Shown: positions 25,601 to 34,741, counted from the first letter of the stretch. The stretch is 64,000 nt of DNA from Roseomonas elaeocarpi (GCF_042433915.1 NZ_JBHLUN010000013.1:103274-167273), one strand, 5' to 3'. Numbers and translations are program-made. The notes: generated from the sequence alone by a model not told the origin.

Positions 25601-26836
25601 ATGCGGATCACCATCCTCGGCGCCGGGGTCATCGGCGTGGCCACCGCCTATTGGCTGCAGCGCGACGGCCACGAGGTCACGGTGATCGAGCGGCGCGAGG
25701 GCGCCGGGCTGGAGACCAGCTGGGGCAACGGCGCCATCATCCACGTCTCCTCGGTGCAGCCCTGGGCCGCGCCGGGCGTGCCGTTCAAGGTCCTGCGCTG
25801 GATCGGCCAGGAAGAAGCGCCGATGCTGCTGCGCCTGCGCGCCGTGCCGACCATGTGGCGCTGGGGCCTGGGCTTCCTGCGCGCGTCCCGCGCGGCGCAC
25901 CACCAGGCGGGCGCGCTGAACAACCTCGAGCTCGCCCTGCTCAGCGCCCGCTCCATGGCCGAGATCCGCGAGGAAACCGGCGTCACCTACGACTACGCCG
26001 GCCAATGCGTGATCAAGACCTTCGCCGACGAGCCCACCTTCCTCGCCTCCGCCGCGGCGCACGAGGCACTGGCCCCACACGGCTTGGTCACCGAGCGCCT
26101 GACCCGCGACGAGGTGATCCGGCGCGAACCCTCGCTGGCCCCGGTGGCCTCGCAGGTCGCGGGCGGGCTGTTCTTTCCGCAGGACGAGGTCGGCGACTGC
26201 AACAAGTTCTCCCAGGGCCTCGCCGCCTGGTGCGCCGCGCGGGGCGTGCGCTTCCACTACGGGACCACGGTGGAGGACTTGGTGATCCGGGGCGGCCGGG
26301 TCGCGGCGGTCCGCACCTCGGCCGGTGAGATCGCCTCGGACGCGGTGGTGGTGGCGCTGGGCAGCCACGGCCCGAAGCTGCTGCGCCCGCACGGCATCGA
26401 CGTGCCGATCCACCCGGTGAAGGGCCTCTCGATCACCATCCCCCGCGCGCACTGGCCCGAGGGCCCGCGCAACGCGATCCTGGACGACGCGCGCAAGTTC
26501 GCGCTCACCCCGCTGGGCGACCGCTACCGCATCGTGGGCTCGGCCGAGATCACCGACTTCGACACCACGCCCTCGCCCCGCCGGATCGGCGCCATCATGC
26601 GCGAGGTCGCGACCCTGTTCCCGCCGCTCGCCGGCGCCCAGGACGCGCCCGGCGCGATCCAGTGGGCGGGCCTGCGCCCGATGGTGCCCGACGGCCGCCC
26701 CTGGATCGGCCCGACGCGCATCCCCGGCCTGTTCCTCAACACCGGGCACGGCCACACCGGCTGGACCATGGCGGCCGGTTCGGGGCGCAGGCTGGCCGGG
26801 ATGATCGGCGCGGCGGCGGGCCGGGCGGCTGCCTGA
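25601..26836 (+). CDS. dadA: D-amino acid dehydrogenase (DadA-type FAD oxidoreductase)
   Basis: 411 residues, the usual DadA length. FAD-binding GAGVIGVATAYWLQRDGHEVTVIER gives the dinucleotide fold at the N terminus (GxGxxG at 7-12). ETSWGNGAIIH and the C-terminal WAGLRPMVPDGRPWIGP and GHGHTGWTMA segments match DAO-family dehydrogenases. It would oxidise D-amino acids to 2-oxo acids at the inner face of the membrane, passing electrons to quinone. A GST gene follows 97 bp downstream on the same strand. The usual partner alanine racemase is not adjacent, so the substrate may be another amino acid. Confidence 0.88.
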   Translation: MRITILGAGVIGVATAYWLQRDGHEVTVIERREGAGLETSWGNGAIIHVSSVQPWAAPGVPFKVLRWIGQEEAPMLLRLRAVPTMWRWGLGFLRASRAAHHQAGALNNLELALLSARSMAEIREETGVTYDYAGQCVIKTFADEPTFLASAAAHEALAPHGLVTERLTRDEVIRREPSLAPVASQVAGGLFFPQDEVGDCNKFSQGLAAWCAARGVRFHYGTTVEDLVIRGGRVAAVRTSAGEIASDAVVVALGSHGPKLLRPHGIDVPIHPVKGLSITIPRAHWPEGPRNAILDDARKFALTPLGDRYRIVGSAEITDFDTTPSPRRIGAIMREVATLFPPLAGAQDAPGAIQWAGLRPMVPDGRPWIGPTRIPGLFLNTGHGHTGWTMAAGSGRRLAGMIGAAAGRAAA

Positions 26837-26933
26837 GCGGGGAAGGGGTACGGACCCCGACGGGACCGCCCCTGCCTTGCGCCCGCCGGACCACGGCCGC
26901 AGAAACCCAACCCCCACCAGCAAGGCCACCGCC

Positions 26934-27542
26934 ATGAAGCTGCTCTATTCCCCCGCCTCGCCCTACGCGCGGAAGGTCGTGATCGTCGCCCGCGAAACCG
27001 GCCTCGACCGTGAGATGGAGATCGTTGCCGCCGGCGCGCACCCGGTGGATCGCAACGCCGCCGTGGGCGCGGTGAACCCGCTGGGCAAGATCCCGGCGCT
27101 GACGCTCGCGGACGGCACCGTGCTCTACGACAGCCGCGTGATCTGCGAGGCGCTGAACAACATGGCCGGCGCCGACCTCTTCCCCTCGGTCGGGCCGGAC
27201 CGTTGGCGCGCGCTGGTGGAACAGGCGCTGGGCGACGGGCTGCTCGATGCGGCGCTGCTGCTGCGCTACGAGACCGTGGTGCGTGAGGAAGCGCAGCGCC
27301 ACGCCGGCTGGGTCGCGGGCCAGACCGCCAAGATCACCGAGGCCCTGCACGACATGGAGCGCCGCGCCGCGGGCTTCGGCACCCGCTGGGACATCGGCAC
27401 GATCACGATCGCCTGCGCGCTGGGCTACCTCGACCTGCGCTTCGCCGAGATGCGCTGGCGCGACAACCACCCGGTGCTGGCGGCCTGGTTCGAGGCGCTC
27501 TCGGCCCGCCCGTCCTTCGCCGCCACCGCGCCCAAGGGCTGA
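26934..27542 (+). CDS. glutathione S-transferase family protein
   Basis: 202 residues with an N-terminal thioredoxin-like domain (MKLLYSPASPYARKVVIVARE, active-site Ser/Tyr region at residues 5-9; cis-Pro in NPLGKIPALTL) and an all-helical C-terminal domain (from about residue 85). The sequence TLADGTVLYDSRVICEAL is the typical glutathione-binding E/DS stretch. It catalyses glutathione conjugation or reduction in the cytoplasm. The chosen ATG starts the beta strand directly; an earlier in-frame codon would add 19 unstructured residues. Confidence 0.88.
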   Translation: MKLLYSPASPYARKVVIVARETGLDREMEIVAAGAHPVDRNAAVGAVNPLGKIPALTLADGTVLYDSRVICEALNNMAGADLFPSVGPDRWRALVEQALGDGLLDAALLLRYETVVREEAQRHAGWVAGQTAKITEALHDMERRAAGFGTRWDIGTITIACALGYLDLRFAEMRWRDNHPVLAAWFEALSARPSFAATAPKG

Positions 27543-27670
27543 AGGTTTCCGGGGGCGTTCCGGGAACCACCGGGGAAACGCCCGGCGGCGTTACCCCGGG
27601 GGAATGCCCCTGGGGCGATCCCCTGGGACATTCCCCTGGGACAATCCTCCCGGGACACTCCTCCGGGCAG
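27543..27670. repeat. degenerate tandem repeat, 13-15 bp
   Basis: Immediately after the GST stop, the spacer is made of short units such as CCCCTGGGACATT, CCCCTGGGACAAT and CCTCCCGGGACACT, preceded by a less regular stretch with GGGAACCACCGGGGAAACG. There is no coding potential and no similarity to the other arrays beyond G/C richness. Confidence 0.55.
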
Positions 27671-27798
27671 CGCCCAGAGCGCCGGCGCGGGGGTTGCTTC
27701 CCGGCCGCCGGGTGGCGAGCATGGCGCCCGTTTCCCGCCGCCCGGCGGGTGCCGTGTCCATGGCGCCCGCCCCGCCGCGCCACCCGACGGAGCCGCCG

Positions 27799-30090
27799 AT
27801 GACCTCGCCCCCCACCCAGACCCTCACCATCCCCGGGCTGGAAGGGGAGGCCGAGATCCTCGTGGATCGCTGGGGCATCCCGCACATCTATGCCACGACC
27901 CAGCACGACGCCTTCCTGGTGCAGGGCTTCAACGCCGCGCGCGACCGGCTCTGGCAGATCGACCTGTGGCGCAAGCGCGGGCTGGGGCTGCTGGCCGCCG
28001 ATCTCGGCCCCGCCTATGTCGAGCGTGACCGCGCCGCCCGCCTGCTGCTCTACCGCGGCGACATGGCCGCCGAATGGGCGAGCTACGGCCCCGACGCCCA
28101 GGCGCGCACCGAGGCCTTCGTCGCCGGCATCAACGCCTTTGTCGCGCTGGTGGAGCGCGAGCCCGAGCGCCTGCCCACCGAGTTCCGCGCGCTCAACACC
28201 CGCCCGGCCCGCTGGAGCGCCGAGGACGTGGTGCGTCAACGCGCCCATGCCCGCGTCCGCAACCTCGACGGCGAGGTCGCGCGCAGCAACATCATCGCCG
28301 AGTTCGGGATCGAGGCCGACCGTCTCCACCGCAAGCTGCAGCCCGAATGGACGGTGCAGGTTCCCGAAGGTCTCGCCCCGCACGCGATCCCGCCCGAGGT
28401 GATGCGCACCTACCTCCTGGGCTGCGAGCCCAACGCGATCGGCACCGCGACCCCGGCGGAGGCGCTGGAAAACACCGGCAGCAACAACTGGGCGCTCGCC
28501 CCCTCGCGCACCACGACCGGCCGCCCGATCCTGGCCAGCGACCCGCACCGCGTGCATGAGCAGCCCTCGCTGCGCTACGTGGCGCACCTCGTGGCACCGG
28601 GCCTCGACGTGATCGGCGCCGGCGAGCCCGCGATCCCGGGCGTCAGCCTCGGCCATAACGACCGGATCGCCTTCTCGCTCACGATCCATCCCGCCGACCA
28701 GGAAGACCTCTACGTCTACGAGCTGAACCCCGCCGACCCGGAGATGTACCGCTACGGCGAGGGCTGGGAGCGGATGCGCATCCTGCGCGAGGACGTCCCC
28801 GTGCGCGGCGGCACGACGGAAACGGTGGAGCTGCGCTTCACCCGTCACGGCCCGGTGCTGCACGTCGATGCTGCGAACCACCGCGCCTACGCCCTGCGCT
28901 CCGTGTGGTGGGAGCCCGGCACCGCCGCCTACATGGCGAGCCTGGGCTACCTCGCCGCGGGCAGCTTCGAGGATTACCGCGCGGCGCTGAACGGCTGGGG
29001 CGCGCCTTCCACCAACCACGTCGTCGCCGAGGTGGGCGGCCGCATCGGCTGGGCCGTGGCCGCCAAGATCCCCGTCCGCCCGAGCTGGGACGGGCTGCTG
29101 CCGGTGGCGGGCGACGGGCGGCACGAATGGGCCGGCACAATTAACGCCGCGACGCTGCCGCACGCGGTGGACCCGGCCAGCGGCTGGCTCGGCTCCGCCA
29201 ACCAGATGAACCTGCCGCCCGGTTTCGACCACGCGCAACACAAGACCGGCTTCGAATGGTCCGACGGCGCCCGCTACGCCCGGCTGAGCGAGGCGCTCGA
29301 CGCCGACCGCCAATGGTCGGTGGAGGACACGCTGCAGCTGCAGACCGACGTGCTGTCCGTCACCGCCCGCCGCCTCTGCGCCGTGCTGGCGGCGGCGGGG
29401 GGCAGCGGCGCCGAACCCGCCCGCGCGCTGCTCGGCCCCTGGAACCACCGCCTCGGCGCGGAGAGCGGCCCGGCGGCGCTGTTCGAGATCTGGTTCACCA
29501 AGCACCTCGTGCCCGCGCTGTTCCGCGCGCTGGGGCCCGAGGGCCTCGCCCGCCACCTCACCGCGCCCGACACCGCGCTGGCGCTCGACCTTCTCGAGCG
29601 CGGCGACGATCCGGGCTTCGGCGCAAACCCGGCCGCGGCGCGTGACGCGCTGCTGCTGCGAACCCTGGAGGCCGCCTGGGCGGAGGCGGCCGAGCGCATG
29701 GGCCCCGATCCCGCCAGCTGGGCCTGGGGCCAGCTGCACCAGGGCTACTTCGCGCACCCGCTGTCGCGCCTGGGCGGCCCGGATCTCGCCCGCAGGCTCG
29801 ATGCGGGCCCGGTGCCCAAGGGCGGCTCCAACCTCACGCTCAACAACAACGGCTATCGCGGCAGCGACTTTCGCGTGATGTCGGGCGTGTCGTGGCGCAT
29901 GGTCTGCGACGTCGGCAACTGGGATGCGAGCTGGACCGTCAACGCCCCCGGCCAGTCCGGCGATCCCGACAGCCCGCACTACCGCGACCTGTTCCCCTTC
30001 TGGGCGGAGGAACGCTACGTGCCGCTGCTCTACAGCCGCGCGGCGGTGGAAGCCGCGACGGAACAGCGCTTCCGGCTGCTGCCGGGCTAA
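27799..30090 (+). CDS. penicillin acylase family (Ntn) hydrolase
   Basis: 763 residues. The family is made as one chain that cleaves itself; the N-terminal nucleophile of the beta subunit is S228 in ENTGSNNWALAPS, with the following TGRPILASDPH also conserved. FTRHGPVLH and NHVVAEVGGRIGW belong to the beta chain, and GGSNLTLNNNGY near the end matches the family. It hydrolyses amide bonds of acylated amines, N-acyl homoserine lactones or beta-lactams; the substrate cannot be told apart by eye. The start at 27799 has GGAG seven bases upstream. No signal peptide is visible, although many relatives are periplasmic. Confidence 0.9.
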   Translation: MTSPPTQTLTIPGLEGEAEILVDRWGIPHIYATTQHDAFLVQGFNAARDRLWQIDLWRKRGLGLLAADLGPAYVERDRAARLLLYRGDMAAEWASYGPDAQARTEAFVAGINAFVALVEREPERLPTEFRALNTRPARWSAEDVVRQRAHARVRNLDGEVARSNIIAEFGIEADRLHRKLQPEWTVQVPEGLAPHAIPPEVMRTYLLGCEPNAIGTATPAEALENTGSNNWALAPSRTTTGRPILASDPHRVHEQPSLRYVAHLVAPGLDVIGAGEPAIPGVSLGHNDRIAFSLTIHPADQEDLYVYELNPADPEMYRYGEGWERMRILREDVPVRGGTTETVELRFTRHGPVLHVDAANHRAYALRSVWWEPGTAAYMASLGYLAAGSFEDYRAALNGWGAPSTNHVVAEVGGRIGWAVAAKIPVRPSWDGLLPVAGDGRHEWAGTINAATLPHAVDPASGWLGSANQMNLPPGFDHAQHKTGFEWSDGARYARLSEALDADRQWSVEDTLQLQTDVLSVTARRLCAVLAAAGGSGAEPARALLGPWNHRLGAESGPAALFEIWFTKHLVPALFRALGPEGLARHLTAPDTALALDLLERGDDPGFGANPAAARDALLLRTLEAAWAEAAERMGPDPASWAWGQLHQGYFAHPLSRLGGPDLARRLDAGPVPKGGSNLTLNNNGYRGSDFRVMSGVSWRMVCDVGNWDASWTVNAPGQSGDPDSPHYRDLFPFWAEERYVPLLYSRAAVEAATEQRFRLLPG

Positions 30091-30263
30091 CGGGCAACAG
30101 CCCGGCGGGCGCCAGCCTGACCGATGCCAAACTGGCGGTGCCTGGCTGGCGAACGCCTCTCGCGCGCGGGGCGGCTCCCGATCCGCTCCGTCCGGCCGCC
30201 CCGCGTCGGCGTCATCCCGCGCGCCATGGCACGGCGCCCGCGGCATCCCAGATATCCACGATC

Positions 30264-31088
30264 ATGAACAACACCGCCGCCCTCGAGGACTTCATCCGCC
30301 GCGCCCCGCGCCTCTTCGTGCTGACCGGCGCCGGGTGCAGCACGCCCTCGGGCATCCCCGACTACCGCGACGCCGACGGCCAGTGGAAGCGTGCGCAGCC
30401 GGTCACGCTTCAGTCCTTTCTCGGCAGCGAGGCGACGCGGCGCCGCTACTGGGCGCGCTCGCTGGTGGGCTGGCGCTTCATCCGCGCCACGCAACCCAAC
30501 CGCACGCACGCGGCGCTGGCCCGGCTTGAAGCGGCGGGGCGAAGCGAGCTGCTGCTCACCCAGAACGTCGACCGGCTGCACCAGAAGGCCGGCAGCCGGC
30601 GGGTGATCGACCTTCACGGCCGCCTCGACGTGGTGCGCTGCCTCGGCTGCGGCGCGGAAATGCCGCGCGAGGCGATGCAGGCGGAACTGACCCGCCGCAA
30701 TCCCGGCTGGTCCACGCTCGACGCCGGCAGCGCCCCGGACGGCGACGCCGACCTCGACGGGCTGGATTTCGCCGGCTTCGCCGTGCCCGACTGCCGGCAC
30801 TGCGGCGGCCTGCTCAAGCCTGACGTGGTGTTCTTCGGCGAGAACGTGCCGCGCGAGCGCGTGGCAGAAAGCTTCGCGGCGCTGGATCGCGCCGACGCCG
30901 TGCTGGTCGTGGGCTCCTCGCTGATGGTGTATTCGGGCTTCCGCTTCGTGCAGGCGGCGGCGAAGGCGGGAAAGCCGGTCGCCGCGGTGAACATCGGCCG
31001 CACCCGCGCCGACGATCTCCTGACCCTGAAGGTTGAGCAGCCCTGCGAGGATGCGCTGGGCTTCCTGCTGGCCGATACGGCCGGCTGA
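30264..31088 (+). CDS. sirtuin, NAD-dependent protein deacetylase (SIR2 family)
   Basis: 274 residues. NAD-binding GAGCSTPSGIPDYR (22-35), TQNVDRLH (99-106), catalytic H118 in DLHGRL, and a zinc site formed by C126/C129 and C177/C180. PDVVFFGENVP and the VVGSSLMVYSG stretch complete the fold. It removes acyl groups from lysines with NAD in the cytoplasm. The long loop between the Cys pairs (about 46 residues, acidic) is typical of the macro-length bacterial class. It stands alone after the penicillin acylase gene; the start ATG lacks an obvious Shine-Dalgarno. Confidence 0.93.
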   Translation: MNNTAALEDFIRRAPRLFVLTGAGCSTPSGIPDYRDADGQWKRAQPVTLQSFLGSEATRRRYWARSLVGWRFIRATQPNRTHAALARLEAAGRSELLLTQNVDRLHQKAGSRRVIDLHGRLDVVRCLGCGAEMPREAMQAELTRRNPGWSTLDAGSAPDGDADLDGLDFAGFAVPDCRHCGGLLKPDVVFFGENVPRERVAESFAALDRADAVLVVGSSLMVYSGFRFVQAAAKAGKPVAAVNIGRTRADDLLTLKVEQPCEDALGFLLADTAG

Positions 31089-31114
31089 GGCCGGGGGCCG
31101 GCCGCGTTCACAGG

Positions 31115-31149
31115 GGCCGCTGCCCGGCAAGGCGCGCCGGGCAGCGGCC
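31115..31149. terminator. convergent hairpin terminator
   Basis: GGCCGCTGCCCGGC at 31115-31128 pairs perfectly over 14 bp with 31136-31149 around a 7-nt loop (AAGGCGC). It sits between the convergent sirtuin and PEP-CTERM genes and can serve both. No T-run on either side. Confidence 0.6.
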
Positions 31150-31214
31150 GTCGCAGTCACGCCGGCGCGTCAGGCACTGACAGGTCAGGCGCGGGCGCGT
31201 CGGGTACGGGCGCG

Positions 31215-31793
31215 TCAGGCGCCGCGCGCGCGGCGGCGCGCCACGGCGAGGCCGAGCAGGCCGACGCCGAACAGCGCGATGCTCGCCGGCTCGGGCACGG
31301 CTACGCTGGAGGCCGAGAAGGTGCCGGTGGTGTCACCGAACTGGTTCTGGGTGAAGGTGTAGAAGCCGGGCGTGGGATCGTAGCCGGTCAGGAAGGCGGT
31401 GCCGGAGTTCACGATCGTCAGGTTGGCGCCCGACCCGTCGATCGGGGTGTAGGTCGCGCTGATCTGGCCGGTCACCTGGAAGCTCGCCTGGTTGCCGGAC
31501 GTGTTCGACACGCTGAACGCGGTATAGACCGTGCCCGGGGTGAAGGGGCTGTAGGTGAAGTTGTTGATCGTCGCGCCGCTGCCGCTGGTGAAGCCGGCCG
31601 CGGTGTAGCTGCCGCTGACGGAGCCGATGATGGCGTTGCCGTTCAGCGTCGGCGCGAAGTCGATAAAGGTGCAGGCCGTGGTCGTGCAGCTGCCGGCGCC
31701 GGCGATGTTGAAGGTGCCGGTGATGGGGGCCGCCATGGCCGGGGTCATGGCAAGGCCGATCAGCGCTGAAGCGGCCAGGAGAGCTTTGCGCAT
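31215..31793 (-). CDS. PEP-CTERM sorting-signal protein
   Basis: 192 residues. A signal peptide (MRKALLAASALIGLAMTPAMA, cut after residue 21) is followed by a Ser/Thr/Gly-rich beta-type domain with one Cys pair (CTTTAC). The end is a textbook PEP-CTERM anchor: VPEPAS at 166-171, a hydrophobic helix, then RRRARGA. Such proteins are cut at the PEP motif by an exosortase and delivered to the cell surface or exopolysaccharide. The exosortase is not in this window. Shine-Dalgarno AAAGGA precedes the ATG. A sigma-54-like promoter lies upstream (31854-31869). The upstream extension of the open frame is ignored because the signal peptide fixes the start. Confidence 0.92.
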   Translation of the reverse strand: MRKALLAASALIGLAMTPAMAAPITGTFNIAGAGSCTTTACTFIDFAPTLNGNAIIGSVSGSYTAAGFTSGSGATINNFTYSPFTPGTVYTAFSVSNTSGNQASFQVTGQISATYTPIDGSGANLTIVNSGTAFLTGYDPTPGFYTFTQNQFGDTTGTFSASSVAVPEPASIALFGVGLLGLAVARRRARGA

Positions 31794-31853
31794 TTCGATT
31801 CCTTTCGAGCGAAGGGGCGTCGGCCTCCCAAGATGCCGACTGCACCTTGTTCT

Positions 31854-31869
31854 AGCGAGCGCCGTGCCA
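31854..31869 (-). promoter_or_regulatory. sigma-54-like -24/-12 promoter for the PEP-CTERM gene
   Basis: On the minus strand the sequence TGGCACGGCGCTCGCT matches the RpoN consensus TGGCAC-N5-TTGCW with a single mismatch (TCGCT), with GG and GC at the required 10-bp distance. It ends 60 bp before the ATG, leaving room for a short leader with the AAAGGA Shine-Dalgarno. An AT-rich stretch (31870-31940) lies directly upstream. RpoN with the PrsK/PrsR system is reported to control PEP-CTERM genes in floc-forming bacteria. Confidence 0.5.
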
Positions 31870-32424
31870 GCTTTTAGAATCAATAGTTTGGCCCGAAAAA
31901 ACGCGGTTCCGGCGCGCGAAGTGTAAAGCTTTTCGGGAAGCGCCCGCCGCGGTGGCGCGGCGCCACCCGGAACGCCCCCTGCGCCGGCGCGGTCAGGCGC
32001 GAAATCCTGCCATCCCCGATGCCGGGAACGCGGCGTCCGCCTCGCTCCGGCCGCCGTCGAACCCGCCTGCGTCCGCCATCCGCAGGTCGGCCGGCGCCAC
32101 GACGCGGCCGTGCGCCCCATTGTAAGGTTTTCCAGACAAGCGCCTCCGGACGACGCCGCGTGCCAGGTGATATCCCCTTGGCCCAGGCGCGCCCTCAGCT
32201 TGGCCGGACCGGCGGCGGAGGCACCGCCTCCGGCGGCCGGATGCTCCGCGGCTGGCCCCATGATTGCGGGCGGATGGACCCCGCATGACCGCCGATTAGT
32301 TCTTCATCCGTGCCGATTGATTCCGCCGGCACCGGCCATCGACCCGCCGCGGCCACCGCTAGGATCACGTCCGGAAGGCAGCCACGAGACTGCTGTTGAA
32401 CGAAATACCGTGCGGGGAGAAGCA
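31870..32424. other. 555-bp divergent spacer
   Basis: No gene recognised. The left end (31870-31940) is AT-rich with AAAAAACGCGG and GTGTAAAGCTTTTC and belongs to the PEP-CTERM promoter. The middle is GC-rich with chance open frames on both strands but no domain. The right end (32380-32424) leads into the Bug-type receptor with GGGGAGA as Shine-Dalgarno. Confidence 0.5.
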
Positions 32425-33447
32425 ATGAACAAGGGCGATACTGCGCCGACATGGCCGGCGGGCACACGGCGGCAGTTCCTGGGGCGCTCGATGGCGGGTG
32501 GCGCGGCCCTGCTGGCACCGGGCTTCCCCCGCATCGCACGCGCGCAGGACGGCTATCCGAACCGCGCCATCCGCATCGTGGTCAACAACGCACCCGGTGG
32601 CGTGGGCGACCTGACGGTGCGCCTCGTGGGCCAGCACATGTCGGAAATGTTCGGCCAGCCCGTGGTGATCGACAACCGCGGCGGCGCGGGCGGCATCCTC
32701 GCCGCCAACCAGCTCCTGGGCGCGCCCGCCGACGGCTACACGCTGATGACGGCGGGCAACGCCACCGCGGTCCGCCCGGCGCTGTTCAGGTCGCTGCCCT
32801 ACGACGTGCAGCGCGACTTCGCGAGCGTATCCACCATGGCCTTCTTCCCGATCGGCATCGTGGTGTCGCCGGACTCGCCGCTGCGCACGGCGCAGGACTT
32901 CATCCGCAAGGCGAAGGAGGACGGCCGCGACCTGAACATCGGCACCATCGCCATCGGCAGCACGCAGCACCTGGTGGCGGAAATGTTCAAGGCCACCGTC
33001 GGCTCCCAGGCCACCACGGTGCCGTTCAGCTCCACGCCGCAGCTGCTCAACGCGCTGCTGCGCAAGGACGTGGATGTGGGCTTCGAGATCCTGGCCCCGG
33101 TCTGGTCGCAGATGGAGGACAGGACGCTGCGGGTCCTGGCGGTGACGCAGGCGACGCGGGTGCCGAACCTGCCGGACCTTCCCACCCTGGCGGAGTCCGG
33201 CCTTCCCGGCTTCGACGCCGCGTCCTGGAACTCGATCGTGGCGCGCAGCGGCACCGCGCCCGAGATCGTGGCGAAGCTGAGCACCACCATCAACACGATC
33301 CTGAACCGCCCCGACGTGCGGAAAACCTTGCTGGACGTGGGCGTGGAGCCGCGCGGGTCGACGCCGCAGGACCTCGACGCCCTCACCGCCAAGGAGATGG
33401 TCCGCTGGCGCGAGGTCATCGAAACGGCCGGCATCCCCAAGCAGTAG
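32425..33447 (+). CDS. Bug/TctC-type tripartite tricarboxylate transporter receptor
   Basis: 340 residues. A twin-arginine-like leader (TRRQFLG at 14-20, hydrophobic AGGAALLAPGF, cleavage after ARA) suggests Tat export. The mature protein has the family landmarks YPNRAIRIVVNNAPGG, VVIDNRGGAGGILAAN, DGYTLM, and PTLAESGLPGFDAASWN. Such receptors bind carboxylates or amides in the periplasm for a TctAB membrane component. No tctA/tctB is nearby, as is common for the hundreds of orphan Bug proteins in Roseomonas- and Bordetella-type genomes. The ligand is unknown. Confidence 0.92.
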   Translation: MNKGDTAPTWPAGTRRQFLGRSMAGGAALLAPGFPRIARAQDGYPNRAIRIVVNNAPGGVGDLTVRLVGQHMSEMFGQPVVIDNRGGAGGILAANQLLGAPADGYTLMTAGNATAVRPALFRSLPYDVQRDFASVSTMAFFPIGIVVSPDSPLRTAQDFIRKAKEDGRDLNIGTIAIGSTQHLVAEMFKATVGSQATTVPFSSTPQLLNALLRKDVDVGFEILAPVWSQMEDRTLRVLAVTQATRVPNLPDLPTLAESGLPGFDAASWNSIVARSGTAPEIVAKLSTTINTILNRPDVRKTLLDVGVEPRGSTPQDLDALTAKEMVRWREVIETAGIPKQ

Positions 33448-33896
33448 GGCCCGGACGGCAGGTCCGGGTGCAGGGTGTGGAGCCGCGGGGCGCTGGCGGC
33501 AGGGCCCGGAGGATGGGACGCGGACGACGAGCCCCGGACGACGAGCCCCGGACGACGAGGTCCGGACGGTGGGGCGCGGGCGACGGGGCACGGGCGGCAG
33601 GCCAGAGGACGCGGCCCAGCCAATGGAACCCAGACCACAAGACCCAGGCGACAGAACCCGGGGCAGGACCCAGACGGCAGGGTTCAAATGCCGGGCTCGC
33701 CTTTGCCTGCCGGCGGTCCCACCCACCAGCACCCGCCTGCCCGCTTCCCGCTGCCGGCATCGGATGGCCCGTCCTGCCCGTTCTCCGTGGGGCGTGACGC
33801 TGCCGGGCGGCCGTGGGGCGGCGCCGGGGTAGCGCGCCGCCCCGAACCGGTGCATTCAGGCAATGTTCCGTGGGAACGAACAAGCGCGAGGCGCCC
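33448..33896. other. 449-bp spacer with repeat array
   Basis: No gene seen. It begins with the 14-bp array at 33518-33601, continues with looser repeats of the type CCAGACCACAAGACCCAGGCGAC up to about 33690, and ends in ordinary GC-rich sequence before the alpha/beta hydrolase. Confidence 0.45.
33518..33601. repeat. tandem repeat, 14 bp x 6
   Basis: Six exact-length units: 33518-33531, 33532-33545, 33546-33559, 33560-33573, 33574-33587 and 33588-33601. Units 2 and 3 are identical (CCCCGGACGACGAG); units 4-6 are diverged (GTCCGGACGGTGGG, GCGCGGGCGACGGG, GCACGGGCGGCAGG). 14 is not a multiple of three, so it is not a coding repeat. Confidence 0.8.
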
Positions 33897-34721
33897 ATGC
33901 CTTTTATCGAGACCCGCGACGGGACGCCGCTGTTCCACCGGGACTGGGGCTCCGGCAGGCCGGTGGTGCTGATCCACGGCTGGCCGCTGAACGCCGACAT
34001 GTGGGAATACCAGGCGCCCGTGCTGGCCGGGGAGGGGCTGCGCGTCGTCACCTACGACCGCCGCGGCTTCGGCCGCTCCGGCCAGCCCTGGGAGGGCTAC
34101 GACTACGACACCCTGGCCGACGACCTCGCTGCGATCCTGGAGGCGCTCGACCTGCGCGAGGTGACGCTGGTGGGCTTCTCGATGGGCGGCGGCGAGGTCG
34201 CGCGCTACCTCAGCCGCCACGGCGCCTCGGGCCGCGTCAGCCGGGCGGTGTTCGTGTCCGCCGTCACGCCCTTTCTCCTCCGCGCCGAGGACAATCCCGG
34301 CGGCGTCGACCGCTCCGTCTTCGACAGCATGGTGGAGCAGCTGGAGGCCGACCGCCCCGCCTTTCTCGCGCAGTTCGGGCGGCAGTTCTTCGGCGCCGGG
34401 CTGCTGAGCCCCGGCGTCAGCCACGAGATCCTGCAATGGGCCGCGAACCTGGCGCTGGCGGCCTCGCCCAAGGCGACGCTGGACTGCGTCCGCGCCTTCT
34501 CGGAAACCGACTTCCGCACCGACCTCGCGCGCATCACCGTGCCGACGCTGGTGATCCACGGCGATGCCGACAGCACGGTGCCGATCGACAGCGCCGGCCG
34601 CCGCACCGCCGCGATGGTCCCCGGCGCCCGGCTGCTGGAATACCCCGGCGCGCCGCACGGGCTGTTCTTCACCGAGAAGGACCGGTTGAACCGGGATCTG
34701 CTGGCGTTCATCCGGGGCTGA
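33897..34721 (+). CDS. alpha/beta hydrolase, non-heme chloroperoxidase type
   Basis: 274 residues covering the whole fold. Oxyanion loop HGWPLNADMW, nucleophile S95 in GFSMGGGEVARYL, acid in HGDADSTVP and histidine in GAPHGLFF. GFSMGGGEVARY is typical of the cofactor-free haloperoxidase/arylesterase branch. It is cytoplasmic; the natural substrate is probably an ester or lactone, and haloperoxidase activity is usually a side reaction. It stops 20 bp before copy B of the inverted element and is convergent with a LysR gene. Confidence 0.9.
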   Translation: MPFIETRDGTPLFHRDWGSGRPVVLIHGWPLNADMWEYQAPVLAGEGLRVVTYDRRGFGRSGQPWEGYDYDTLADDLAAILEALDLREVTLVGFSMGGGEVARYLSRHGASGRVSRAVFVSAVTPFLLRAEDNPGGVDRSVFDSMVEQLEADRPAFLAQFGRQFFGAGLLSPGVSHEILQWAANLALAASPKATLDCVRAFSETDFRTDLARITVPTLVIHGDADSTVPIDSAGRRTAAMVPGARLLEYPGAPHGLFFTEKDRLNRDLLAFIRG

Positions 34722-34741
34722 GAGCGGCGCCCGGTTCCGCC

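Noticed and set aside
27403..30246. 947-codon minus-strand frame opposite the penicillin acylase gene
   Set aside because: Composition is low-complexity Arg/Gly/Val and no motif is visible, whereas the plus strand encodes a complete Ntn hydrolase.
33518..33601. CRISPR array
   Set aside because: The 14-bp units are directly adjacent without spacers and degenerate; no cas genes are present. The same holds for the other tandem arrays.
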